A DNA stretch of 64,000 nucleotides from Alpinimonas psychrophila (GTDB taxonomy: Bacteria; Actinomycetota; Actinomycetes; Actinomycetales; Microbacteriaceae). Numbering within the stretch: position 1 is the first letter of the stretch; every line of letters starts with the position of its first letter. Shown in pieces: positions 56,169 to 64,000 of the stretch. The notes beneath the pieces were generated by a model. The model was not told where the DNA came from. It saw only the letters and a program-made list of their open reading frames with translations, and made no database searches. The stretch lies in contig NZ_JACGWU010000001.1 in the NCBI RefSeq assembly GCF_014137865.1, positions 496,001 through 560,000 of the forward strand. The letters run 5' to 3'. The position numbers were made by a program, and so were the translations under genes.

Positions 56169-56966
56169 TTACTGGGGTCGTGCCGCCGCACTAAAGCGAC
56201 CGTTATTATTCACGACGTCAACACTCACGCCGAATGCCTTCGTGAGGTTGTCGCTCGTCAGAGTTTCGTTCAGAGGGCCCGCAGCGACGACCCTGCCGTT
56301 AGCCAGCAGGAGCGCGTGGGTGAAGCCCCGAGGAATCTCTTCGACATGGTGAGTGACCATGATGATTGCCGGAGCGGTCGAGCTGGACGCGAAGGCGCTC
56401 AGCATGGACATGAGTTCCTCGCGCATTCCCAAATCGAGGCCGGCCGAGGGCTCATCCAACAAAAGAACCTCTGGATCGGTCATGATCGAGCGGGCAATCT
56501 GCAGGCGCTTCTGTTCGCCTTCGCTCAGCGTGCCAACCTCACGGTTGGTCAAGCCCTCCAAACGCCATTCAGTGAGGACGCGACGGGCGCGGCGGAGGTC
56601 AATGTCTTCGTACACTTCACCACGACGCTCGGCGGCAGCATAGGCGGCCGTGACAACCGCATCGACAACGATCTCGGTCGGAGGAATGCGCTTGGCCATG
56701 CCGGAAGACGCCAATCCCACGCGTGGACGAATCTCTTCGGGATCACCGGTGGCGAGATCCTCGCCTAAAACGAGGGCCGTGCCAGAGGTGGGGACTTCCC
56801 ACGCGGCAGCTAATTCAAGAATGGATGTCTTGCCCGCGCCGTTGGGCCCGAGGATGACCCAGCGCTGGTCAGAAGTAACTTCCCAGCTGACGTTGTCAAC
56901 GATGGTGTTACCACCTCGTTCGAGGGAAACATTAGAGAGTCGGAGCACCAAAGACATAGCTCCCAT
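56169..56966 (-). CDS. ABC transporter ATP-binding protein (stand-alone)
   Basis: 265 residues: Walker A GPNGAGKTSILELAAAW, signature GTLSEGEQKRLQIARSIMTD, Walker B LLLDEPSAGLDLG, and the switch His in VTHHVEEIPRGF. The 'HHVEEIP' form is found in ModF-like/iron-type soluble ATPases. No permease gene is adjacent, so its role is open. Start ATG 56966, or 56957 (MSLVLRLSN). It is 9 nt from the glgA 3' end but that gene is upstream, so the two may be co-transcribed. Confidence 0.92.
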   Translation of the reverse strand: MGAMSLVLRLSNVSLERGGNTIVDNVSWEVTSDQRWVILGPNGAGKTSILELAAAWEVPTSGTALVLGEDLATGDPEEIRPRVGLASSGMAKRIPPTEIVVDAVVTAAYAAAERRGEVYEDIDLRRARRVLTEWRLEGLTNREVGTLSEGEQKRLQIARSIMTDPEVLLLDEPSAGLDLGMREELMSMLSAFASSSTAPAIIMVTHHVEEIPRGFTHALLLANGRVVAAGPLNETLTSDNLTKAFGVSVDVVNNNGRFSAAARPQ

Positions 56967-56975
56967 GTTATCGAC

Positions 56976-58163
56976 CTATCGAGTGCAGACGATGTCGTAG
57001 ACGGCCCGTGTCTGGGTGGCAATGCGTGCCCAGTCAAAATGATCCTTCGCCCGCTGGCGCGCGGCACGGCCCATCTCCGCGGCGCGAGCAGGGTCGGCGA
57101 GGGCGTGATTCAAGGTGGCGCTTAAATCTTTGATGAATGTCTGGGGGTAAAGCGGCGTGCCTGTCCCGTCCGTGACTTGTTCGAGAGGGACGAGCCAGCC
57201 GGTCACTCCATCCTCAATGACTTCAGGGATGCCGCCGGTTGCTGTACCCACAACGGGAATCCCGCAGGCCATGGCCTCGAGGTTGACGATCCCGAGAGGT
57301 TCATAGATCGAGGGGCACACAAAGATCGTGCCCTGCGTGAGGACTGCCGAGAGCTCGTGCCGAGGAAGATGCTCGGAGATCCAGATCACCCCTGATCGTG
57401 TCTGGCGAAGGGTCGCAACTTTTGCTTCAACCTCGGTAAGGATCTCGGGCGTATCGGCGGCACCGGCACACAGGATGATTTGCACGTCGGCAGGTAATGT
57501 TTGAACAGCCTCGAGAAGGTAGGGCAACCCCTTTTGGCGAGTAATGCGTCCAACAAAAACAACCGATGGACGGGTCGGATCGATGTCATAACGCTCAAAC
57601 ACGCCAGCGTTCTCGGTTGGACGCCACGCCTCACAATCGATGCCGTTGTGAATCGTGTGCACCTTGGCTGGATCAATGGCGGGGTAACACCGCAGGATGT
57701 CCTGACGCATGCCTTCGCTCACGGCAATCACGGCGTCCGCTGCTTCATAGGCCGATTTCTCAATGAAGCCGGACAGCCGATATCCTCCACCAAGTTGCTC
57801 GGCCTTCCACGGGCGTAGCGGTTCGAGGGAGTGTGCGGTGATGACGTGCGGGATGCCGTGCACGAGCTGCGCGAGTCGTCCAGCCTCGTTGGCATACCAG
57901 GTGTGGGAGTGAACAACGTCGGCGCCCACAACATCGTTTGCCATCTGGAGATCGACGCCGAGGGTGGCAAGGGCACTGTTCGCCGAAGTCAGTTCGGCAG
58001 GTACCCGGTACGCAAACACGTCGGCCTCAGTGCGGTCCGCGCCAAAACAACGAACGGTCACGGAAATACTCTCGCGAAGAGCCGCGACAAGCTCTGTGAC
58101 ATGCACGCCCGCTCCCCCATAAATTTCGGGAGGATATTCTTTGGTAAGTAGCTCTACACGCAT
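56976..58163 (-). CDS. glgA: Glycogen synthase, actinobacterial type
   Basis: GT-B enzyme (395 residues) starting MRVELLTKEYPPEIYGGAGV, the N-terminus of actinobacterial GlgA. FVGRITRQKGLPYLLEAVQT lies at about residue 200, and EPLGIVNLEAMACGIPVVGT holds the EX7E motif. It transfers glucose from ADP- or UDP-glucose to alpha-glucan, or in mycobacteria makes maltose 1-phosphate. ATG 58163 is chosen; an in-frame start at 58397 would run into glgC. Divergent from glgC. Confidence 0.95.
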   Translation of the reverse strand: MRVELLTKEYPPEIYGGAGVHVTELVAALRESISVTVRCFGADRTEADVFAYRVPAELTSANSALATLGVDLQMANDVVGADVVHSHTWYANEAGRLAQLVHGIPHVITAHSLEPLRPWKAEQLGGGYRLSGFIEKSAYEAADAVIAVSEGMRQDILRCYPAIDPAKVHTIHNGIDCEAWRPTENAGVFERYDIDPTRPSVVFVGRITRQKGLPYLLEAVQTLPADVQIILCAGAADTPEILTEVEAKVATLRQTRSGVIWISEHLPRHELSAVLTQGTIFVCPSIYEPLGIVNLEAMACGIPVVGTATGGIPEVIEDGVTGWLVPLEQVTDGTGTPLYPQTFIKDLSATLNHALADPARAAEMGRAARQRAKDHFDWARIATQTRAVYDIVCTR

Positions 58164-58267
58164 GTTTTCCACGTTAGTGCAGAGGTGCCAATGCCATCGT
58201 GAAAACACTTCTTGATTGAAAGAAGGAACCGAGAAAATACTGAGATTGCTGGCGTATGATTTTGGCC

Positions 58268-59509
58268 ATGACGCCACAGAAGGTTTTCGGGATTGTTCTT
58301 GCTGGAGGCGAAGGAAAACGGCTGATGCCGTTGACCGTAGACCGGGCAAAGCCCGCGGTTCCCTTCGGTGGTCAATACCGCCTCGTGGACTTTGCAATTT
58401 CGAATCTCATCAATTCTTCGCTCCGCCAAATTGTAGTGTTGACGCAATACAAGTCACATTCCCTAGACCGCCACGTTTCGCAGACGTGGAGAATGTCATC
58501 GCTCCTCGGTGCCTACGTAGCATCTGTTCCAGCGCAGCAGCGCCTGGGGAAACGATGGTTTAGCGGCTCAGCCGATGCGATTCTTCAAAGCCTCAACCTT
58601 GTGCGCGACGAGAAGCCAGACATCGTTGTTGTGGTGGGCGCCGACCACGTGTATCGCATGGATTTCGATCAGATGATCGCGGCCCATGTTGCCTCTGGAA
58701 AACGCGCTACCGTCGCTGCTATTCGGCAGCCCATCGCTTTGGCAGATCAATTTGGTGTAATCGAAGTCGACCCCGCTGACCCGACGGCGATCACTCAGTT
58801 TCTCGAAAAGCCCAAAAATCCCATTGGGTTGCCCGACGCTCCCCACGAAGTGCTCGCCTCGATGGGGAATTACGTCTTTGACACGGATGCGCTGATCGAG
58901 GCCGTCGAAGCGGATGGCGAACGGGCCGAATCGACGCATGACATGGGGGGCGACATCATTCCGTATTTCGTTGACCGTGGTGAGGCCGGCGTGTACGACT
59001 TTCAACGCAACACGGTTCCGGGCTCTACGCTGCGCGATCGTTACTATTGGCGCGATGTCGGATCTATAGATTCATTTTTTGACGCGCATCAGGATCTCAT
59101 TTCGGCCCTTCCGATCTTCAATTTGTATAACAGCGACTGGCCCATCTACTCGATGCAGGTGAACTCGCCCCCGGCCAAGTTCGTGAGGGATGCCAAAGGC
59201 AGTTTGGGGGCGACGATTGATTCGATCGTGTCACTGGGTTCCCTCATCTCGGGTTCCCACATTGAGCGCAGTGTTCTCGGTCCTTGGACCAGGCTTCACT
59301 CGGGTTGCAGAGTTGTTGACTCCGTGCTGTTTGATCACGTTGAGGTCGGTCAGGATGCGGTTGTGATTCGAGCGATTCTTGACAAGGAAGTCGTCGTCAG
59401 GCCAGGTGCCACAATCGGTGTGGATGCCACGCGCGACCGTGCTCGGGGGTTTACGGTGACGGACTCGGGCATAACCGTCGTAGCAAAGGGAGTGTTGGTC
59501 GAGCCATGA
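58268..59509 (+). CDS. glgC: Glucose-1-phosphate adenylyltransferase
   Basis: 413 residues. The nucleotide-binding [34 protein letters not shown], and [12 protein letters not shown] are intact; the C-terminal left-handed beta-helix is at about 300-410. Makes ADP-glucose for glycogen. The divergent glgA-glgC arrangement with a 104-bp shared promoter region is common in actinobacteria. ATG 58268 follows TTGGCC; an ATG at 58256 is also in frame. Confidence 0.97.
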   Translation: MTPQKVFGIVLAGGEGKRLMPLTVDRAKPAVPFGGQYRLVDFAISNLINSSLRQIVVLTQYKSHSLDRHVSQTWRMSSLLGAYVASVPAQQRLGKRWFSGSADAILQSLNLVRDEKPDIVVVVGADHVYRMDFDQMIAAHVASGKRATVAAIRQPIALADQFGVIEVDPADPTAITQFLEKPKNPIGLPDAPHEVLASMGNYVFDTDALIEAVEADGERAESTHDMGGDIIPYFVDRGEAGVYDFQRNTVPGSTLRDRYYWRDVGSIDSFFDAHQDLISALPIFNLYNSDWPIYSMQVNSPPAKFVRDAKGSLGATIDSIVSLGSLISGSHIERSVLGPWTRLHSGCRVVDSVLFDHVEVGQDAVVIRAILDKEVVVRPGATIGVDATRDRARGFTVTDSGITVVAKGVLVEP

Positions 59510-60186
59510 GTTATGTTGCCACCACGACAAGTCCGATCCGCACAATCCGGTCGCAGCGGGTTCTCGTCGTCCTCGATGTCGATTCCACCCTCATCGAGAA
59601 TGAAGTCATTGAACTTCTTGCCGCCGAGGCAGGCTCGCTGGAGCTTGTCGCCGAGGTCACCGAACGAGCCATGCGCGGTGAGCTCGATTTTGTGCAGAGC
59701 CTACGAGAGCGTGTTGCCACACTGGCCGGCCTTCCCGAGAGCGTCTTTGACGTCGTTCGCTCCCGCATTCGCGTCACGAAGGGTGTCCCTGAGCTCATTG
59801 CCGGTGTCAAGGCCTTCGGCGGCCACGTGGGTGTCGTTTCGGGAGGCTTTCAGGAACTTCTTGATCCCCTCGCTGAGGACCTCGGTCTTGATTTTTGGAA
59901 GGCCAACCGCCTGGAAGTTGTGGACGGTCGGCTGACGGGTCATGTCGTCGGTGAAATTATTGATGGTGCCGCGAAGGCTGTAGCGCTCAGCGCGTGGGCC
60001 CTCGAGACCCAGACCTCGCTGAACGACACCGTCGCGATTGGCGACGGCGCCAATGACCTCGCCATGATGGCGGTAGCCGGTCTTTCCATTGCGTTTTGTG
60101 CCAAGCCGATCGTTCAAGAGCAAGCAAACGTTGTACTCAATGAGCGCGACCTCGCCAAGGCACTCGACATCATCGGCTTGATCTAA
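59506..60186 (+). CDS. serB: Phosphoserine phosphatase
   Basis: HAD-family enzyme (226 residues) for the last step of serine synthesis. Catalytic [16 protein letters not shown] (Asp24 nucleophile, Asp26 acid), [19 protein letters not shown], and [10 protein letters not shown]. No N-terminal ACT domain is present. ATGA overlap with the glgC stop couples the two although they serve different pathways. Confidence 0.95.
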   Translation: MSYVATTTSPIRTIRSQRVLVVLDVDSTLIENEVIELLAAEAGSLELVAEVTERAMRGELDFVQSLRERVATLAGLPESVFDVVRSRIRVTKGVPELIAGVKAFGGHVGVVSGGFQELLDPLAEDLGLDFWKANRLEVVDGRLTGHVVGEIIDGAAKAVALSAWALETQTSLNDTVAIGDGANDLAMMAVAGLSIAFCAKPIVQEQANVVLNERDLAKALDIIGLI

Positions 60187-60190
60187 AGAG

Positions 60191-60898
60191 CTAGTGCCCC
60201 ATTCCTAGACCGCCGTCTACGGGAATGACGGCTCCCGAAATGTAGCCCGCGTCATCGGAAGCGAGCCACGCTACAACTTTCGCCACCTCTGACGGTGTGG
60301 CAAACCGGTTTGCGGGAATGTTCCGCTTGTACTCGGCCTGCTGTTCTTCGGGTAACGCGGCCGTCATGTCGGTTTCGATGAACCCCGGGGCGACGACATT
60401 TGCGGTAATACCCCGTGACCCTAGTTCCCGGGTCAGTGAGCGAGCCATTCCGACGAGAGCACTCTTGGAAGCAGAATAGTTAACTTGGCCCGCGGACCCG
60501 TAGAGCCCGACGACGCTGGAAATCAAAATAATTCGACCGAAACGAGCCTTGAGCATGCCTTTGGTCGCACGCTTGACAACTTTAAAGGCACCGCCCAAGT
60601 TGGTGTCCACAACAGTGTCGAAATCTTCATCGCTCATGCGCATGATGAGCGTGTCCCGCGTGATACCAGCGTTTGCAACGACGACCTCCACCGGTCCAAG
60701 TTGAGCTTCAATCAGAGCGTAGGCGGCATCTAACGAAGCCCCATCGGTAACATCGGCAGTGACAGTTAAACAACCGGCGGGACCTTCCCCCGATCGTGCC
60801 GTGACTGCCACGCGGTGCCCTTGGGCCACGAACTCTTCGGCCAAGGCGTAGCCGATGCCACGATTACCACCAGTAATGAGAACGGTACGAGCAGTCAC
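60191..60898 (-). CDS. fabG: 3-oxoacyl-[acyl-carrier-protein] reductase
   Basis: NADPH-dependent SDR (235 residues) of fatty-acid synthesis: VLITGGNRGIGYALAEEFVA, NAGITRDTLIMRM, and catalytic YSASKSALVGMARSLTREL, then GYISGAVIPVDGGLGMGH at the end. GTG 60898 has a perfect GGAGG site 4 nt upstream. The stop is 5 nt from the convergent serB. Confidence 0.95.
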   Translation of the reverse strand: MTARTVLITGGNRGIGYALAEEFVAQGHRVAVTARSGEGPAGCLTVTADVTDGASLDAAYALIEAQLGPVEVVVANAGITRDTLIMRMSDEDFDTVVDTNLGGAFKVVKRATKGMLKARFGRIILISSVVGLYGSAGQVNYSASKSALVGMARSLTRELGSRGITANVVAPGFIETDMTAALPEEQQAEYKRNIPANRFATPSEVAKVVAWLASDDAGYISGAVIPVDGGLGMGH

Positions 60899-61040
60899 TT
60901 TTCCTCCAGCCGGATGCGCTTCACGCGCTTTGAGCGAAATCACGGGCTCCTAGGGGCGAACGGGGTCCATTTTAGATGCGCAGAGGCAAGCCTAGCCGTA
61001 GGCTTTAGGCCTAACAGTTCACCTAAGGACACGTCTCAAG

Positions 61041-61343
61041 ATGAAGAAAGCCCAGCAGTCCGTCACCTCTCTCCCCGCTTCTCCTGATCATGAGCGTCAC
61101 GTTCGCATGATCAAGTATTCGGTTGCCATGGGAATTCGCATGGTCTGTATCGTTCTCCTTCTCGTCGTGCAGGGTTGGTGGTTGATTATCTTTGCGGCTG
61201 GGGCCATCGTTCTTCCCTATTTTGCGGTCGTCGTTGCAAACGTTGCTGCTGCCCCTAAACATGCTGAGGTTGTTCGGCCAGGCTCGATTGTCTTAGCCAA
61301 CAGTTTCGGTGCTCATAACGGCGGGAACGACAAGCGTTCGTGA
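61041..61343 (+). CDS. DUF3099 family membrane protein
   Basis: 100 residues, two hydrophobic segments (about 33-52 and 55-70: VCIVLLLVVQGWWLIIFAAG, VLPYFAVVVANVAA), the DUF3099 layout. Function unknown. It starts a likely three-gene unit with the Cys-rich small protein (4-nt overlap) and SURF1. Confidence 0.9.
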   Translation: MKKAQQSVTSLPASPDHERHVRMIKYSVAMGIRMVCIVLLLVVQGWWLIIFAAGAIVLPYFAVVVANVAAAPKHAEVVRPGSIVLANSFGAHNGGNDKRS

Positions 61344-61552
61344 TCTCTCTTGCTCCTCTCGACGTTCAGTGTTCACGGGCGGGATGTCGAAATACGGCGA
61401 CGTCTCAGGTCGTCTGGCGAAACCCGAAAATTCACGCCAGTGACCGAAGAAAAATCTGGCTTACCTGTGTCGAGCATGAAAAGTTCCTGCTTGAATTTCT
61501 TTCATCTCGGTCATTTCCTGCCGTCGTTGAAGAGTTGGATGGAGCCGAGTGA
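61340..61552 (+). CDS. Small conserved Cys-rich protein
   Basis: 70 residues with three Cys and His spaced as a possible metal site: CSRAGCRNTATSQVVWRNPK, and LTCVEHEKFLLEFL. GTG start overlaps the DUF3099 stop; the stop overlaps the SURF1 start by 4 nt. The function is not known, though the position in a SURF1 operon suggests a link to oxidase assembly. Confidence 0.78.
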   Translation: MISLAPLDVQCSRAGCRNTATSQVVWRNPKIHASDRRKIWLTCVEHEKFLLEFLSSRSFPAVVEELDGAE

Positions 61553-62400
61553 ACGCGCCGTGGCTCAAGCAGGTCTTCACCCGACGGTGGTTGGCCTACC
61601 TTCTGGTGACCATATTGTTCGCCATTTCCTGCGTGGCCTTAGGGATGTGGCAGTTTGCACGCCGGGACGAAGCGCGCCTGGAGATGACGCGAATCTTAGA
61701 GAACTTTGACTCGACACCTGTGTCACTCACAGACGCTCTTCCCGCACTGGACGCCTTCAACGCCGACGAAAAATGGTTACCGGTGACAATGACCGGCACC
61801 TATGTCGCCGAAGATGAAATGCTCGTGCGCGGCCGTCCACGAGATGGAGCTCCCGGCTTCGAAGTTCTTACGCCGCTCAGGTTGCCTTCCGGCGCGGTGT
61901 TTATTGTTGATCGCGGCTGGCTACCAACCGGGGAGTCGCAGGATGCCCCCGACCATATTCCTACCCCTCCGAGGGGGGAGGTCACCGTCGTGGCACGGCT
62001 CAAGGCGGGAGAACCGAGCATCGTTGGTCGGGGAGCTATCCCGGGCCAGGTTGCGACCATCGAATTGCCGTTGATTGCTAGCATGTTGGCCCAGCCAACG
62101 TACACCGGTGCCTACGGGGTCATGACATCAGAATCGCCTGATCCCATCGAGGCTCCCCCGGCATCCGTTCAACGACCCCAGTTAGACGAGGGCCCCCACT
62201 TGAGCTACGCGTTCCAATGGATTCTTTTCGCGATTATGGGTTTCATTGGGCTCGGCTGGGCCATTCGTAACGAGTGGCGCATCCGTAATGCCGACGATCC
62301 GAAAGAGATCGAACGAAATGCTGGCGTGCGGGCTAAGAAAGCTCTTCGTTCTCCATCAGATGCCGAGATCGAAGATCAACTGATGGATGAATCACACTGA
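61549..62400 (+). CDS. SURF1-family cytochrome oxidase assembly protein
   Basis: 283 residues: an N-terminal helix WLAYLLVTILFAISCVALGM (about 13-33), PVTMTGTYVAEDEMLVRGRP, VFIVDRGWLPTGE, and a C-terminal helix YAFQWILFAIMGFIGLGWAI (about 220-240). SURF1 assists heme a insertion into subunit I of aa3 oxidases, which fits the cta genes in this window. GTG start. Confidence 0.94.
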   Translation: MNAPWLKQVFTRRWLAYLLVTILFAISCVALGMWQFARRDEARLEMTRILENFDSTPVSLTDALPALDAFNADEKWLPVTMTGTYVAEDEMLVRGRPRDGAPGFEVLTPLRLPSGAVFIVDRGWLPTGESQDAPDHIPTPPRGEVTVVARLKAGEPSIVGRGAIPGQVATIELPLIASMLAQPTYTGAYGVMTSESPDPIEAPPASVQRPQLDEGPHLSYAFQWILFAIMGFIGLGWAIRNEWRIRNADDPKEIERNAGVRAKKALRSPSDAEIEDQLMDESH

Positions 62401-62421
62401 CCGATTCTGGTCCGTGAGGTC

Positions 62422-64000
62422 CTATTCGAGACCGATGAGGTCGAAGTAATCCTTGTTCCAGTGGTCTTCAACGCCATCAGGCAAGATAAGTACGCGTTCG
62501 GGGTTGAGGGCCTCGACAGCGCCCTCATCGTGGCTCACGAGAACGACGGCACCCTTATAGGATGCCAAAGCACCGAGGATCTCCTCACGACTGACGGGGT
62601 CCAAGTTGTTCGTCGGCTCATCCAAGAGCAAGAGATTGGCGCTGGAGACGACGAGCATCGCCAAGGCCAGACGAGTCTTTTCACCACCGGACAGAACTCC
62701 GGCAGGTTTTTGCGAATCGTCCCCACTAAAGAGGAACGAACCGAGGACCCGGCGCGCTTCCATCTCCGTAAGGTGAGGGGATGCGCTGACCATGTTCTCC
62801 AACACGGAACGCTTTACATCTAGGGTTTCGTGCTCTTGGGCGTAGTAGCCGATCTTTAGACCAAAACCAGGAATCAGCTCCCCGGTGTCGGGCTTGTCGA
62901 CTCCTGCGAGAATACGGAGGAGGGTGGTCTTTCCGGCACCGTTGAAGCCCAAGATAACGACCTTGGAACCGCGGTCGATGGCCAGGTCCACGGCGGTAAA
63001 GATCTCGAGCGAACCGTAGCTGCGCGAGAGATCGGTGGCCATGAGCGGCGTTTTGCCACACGGTGCGGGATCGGGGAAGCGTAGCTTGGCAACGCGATCG
63101 GTGGCGCGAACGTCGTCCAGTCCAGCCATGAGAGTCTCGGCACGCTTGACCATCTGCTTGGCAGCTACGGCACCCGAGGCACGGGCACCCATCTTGGCTG
63201 CCTGGGTTTGGAGCGTCGTGGCTTGACGTTCGGCGTTGGTGCGTTCACGTTTGCGTCGTTGTTCATCCGTCTCACGTTGACGCTGGTAATTCTTCCAGTT
63301 CATGTTGTAGATGTCGATGACCTGACGATTTGCATCGAGGTAGAAAACCCGGTTTACCGTGTCGCCAACGAGTTCGACATCGTGGCTGATCACGATCAGG
63401 CCACCTTTGTAGCCCTTCAAAAATTCGCGCAACCAGACGACGCTGTCGGCATCGAGGTGGTTCGTGGGCTCATCGAGAAGCATGGTCTCGGCGCCGGAGA
63501 AGAGAATGCGGGCAAGCTCAATGCGGCGGCGCTGACCACCGGAGAGGGTGCTCAGGGGCTGATCGAGGATGCGGTCGGGCAGGCTCAGGTTGCTGGCGAT
63601 CGATGCTGCTTCGGCTTCGGCCGCGTAACCCCCGAGCGCCATGAAACGGTCGGAGAGATCACCGTAGGATTTCATCGCTGCTTCGCTGACCTTGAGGTCG
63701 GTGCTGGCCATGCCATCCGTTGCTTCGCGCATCTGCAGAACGATGGAACCGAGACCTCGGGCATCGAGGATGCGTGTGCGCGCAAGGTCTTCCGGGTTGC
63801 CAGAACGCGGGTCCTGGGGAAGGTACCCAATCTCGCCAATGCGTTCGATGGAACCACCGGAAGGCTGTAAGTCCCCGGCTAATGTCTTGGTGAGGGTGGT
63901 TTTACCCGCACCGTTACGACCCACAAGGCCGATTTTGTCCCCGTTAGAGACGCGGAACGACACATTCTCCATGAGAACACGAGCGCCTACGCGAAGCTCA
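62422..64000 (-). CDS. ABC-F family ATPase, 5' end outside window
   Basis: At least 526 residues with two ABC domains and no membrane segment. First domain: GLVGRNGAGKTTLTKTLAGD, signature LSTLSGGQRRRIELARILFS, Walker B MLLDEPTNHLDADS. A linker of Arg/Gln-rich coiled coil (RQRETDEQRRKRERTNAERQ). Second: GFNGAGKTTLLRILAGVD, GVLSGGEKTRLALAMLV, LLDEPTNNLD. ABC-F proteins act on the ribosome. The frame is open past 64000, so the start is missing. Confidence 0.95.
   Translation of the reverse strand, partial: ELRVGARVLMENVSFRVSNGDKIGLVGRNGAGKTTLTKTLAGDLQPSGGSIERIGEIGYLPQDPRSGNPEDLARTRILDARGLGSIVLQMREATDGMASTDLKVSEAAMKSYGDLSDRFMALGGYAAEAEAASIASNLSLPDRILDQPLSTLSGGQRRRIELARILFSGAETMLLDEPTNHLDADSVVWLREFLKGYKGGLIVISHDVELVGDTVNRVFYLDANRQVIDIYNMNWKNYQRQRETDEQRRKRERTNAERQATTLQTQAAKMGARASGAVAAKQMVKRAETLMAGLDDVRATDRVAKLRFPDPAPCGKTPLMATDLSRSYGSLEIFTAVDLAIDRGSKVVILGFNGAGKTTLLRILAGVDKPDTGELIPGFGLKIGYYAQEHETLDVKRSVLENMVSASPHLTEMEARRVLGSFLFSGDDSQKPAGVLSGGEKTRLALAMLVVSSANLLLLDEPTNNLDPVSREEILGALASYKGAVVLVSHDEGAVEALNPERVLILPDGVEDHWNKDYFDLIGLE

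Overview
The window reads as a chromosome segment of a high-GC Gram-positive actinobacterium, most likely Micrococcales and probably Microbacteriaceae. The signs are an actinobacterial bcc:aa3 respiratory cluster (ctaD-ctaF, ctaE-qcrC-qcrA-qcrB), RbpA, a HelY-TatC-TatA-PafC-PafB block, actinobacterial-type GlgA/GlgC, many GTG starts, and many stop/start overlaps. No prophage, CRISPR array, transposase or integrase was found. The genus cannot be decided from the sequence alone.

Layout. 0-6.3 kb: cytochrome oxidase and the diheme cytochrome bcc complex, the ctaF and qcrB ends facing each other across a 0.6 kb gap with terminators and repeats. 6.3-12.2 kb: trpD, glpK, a VOC protein, an MFS transporter, and an NfeD/SPFH membrane pair. 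12.2-26.2 kb: a fast-changing accessory region of small single genes (DNA glycosylase, DUF488, two GNATs, a Pr6Pr-like membrane protein, TetR with a monooxygenase, an ECF41-like sigma factor with a DUF1059 protein, a YtrA-type ABC operon, a DUF1579-like protein, a VOC protein). It holds at least four broken genes and a three-copy repeat family. 26.2-32.9 kb: an ABC transporter pair and metabolic enzymes. 32.9-46.7 kb: RbpA, Lnt, HelY, TatCA, PafBC, FKBP, TrmI, a HAD phosphatase, PAC2, UppP, an M20 peptidase and tRNA-Leu(GAG). 46.8-64 kb: a helicase, a D,D-carboxypeptidase, an RNA methyltransferase, a sirtuin, a glycosyltransferase, RpmE2, glycogen synthesis (glgA/glgC), SerB, FabG, SURF1 and an ABC-F protein cut by the window end.

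How parts work together. The cta/qcr genes encode the menaquinol-to-oxygen supercomplex, and SURF1 at 61.5 kb would assist oxidase assembly. The Rieske protein has a twin-arginine motif before its third membrane segment, so TatA/TatC in this window are its likely translocase. PafB and PafC form the DNA-damage activator. In proteasome-bearing actinobacteria the genes for ARC/Mpa, Dop, Pup, PrcBA and PafA lie between trmI and pafB; here only an FKBP lipoprotein is there. Regulatory sites readable by eye are a SigR-type promoter before rbpA, an ECF41-type promoter before the DUF1059-sigma pair, and palindromic operators beside the GntR/YtrA and TetR genes.

No clearly new multi-gene system is evident. 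The best candidates for something undescribed are the accessory-region repeat family that touches the 3' ends of small genes, and the DUF1059/ECF41 pairing with its own promoter.
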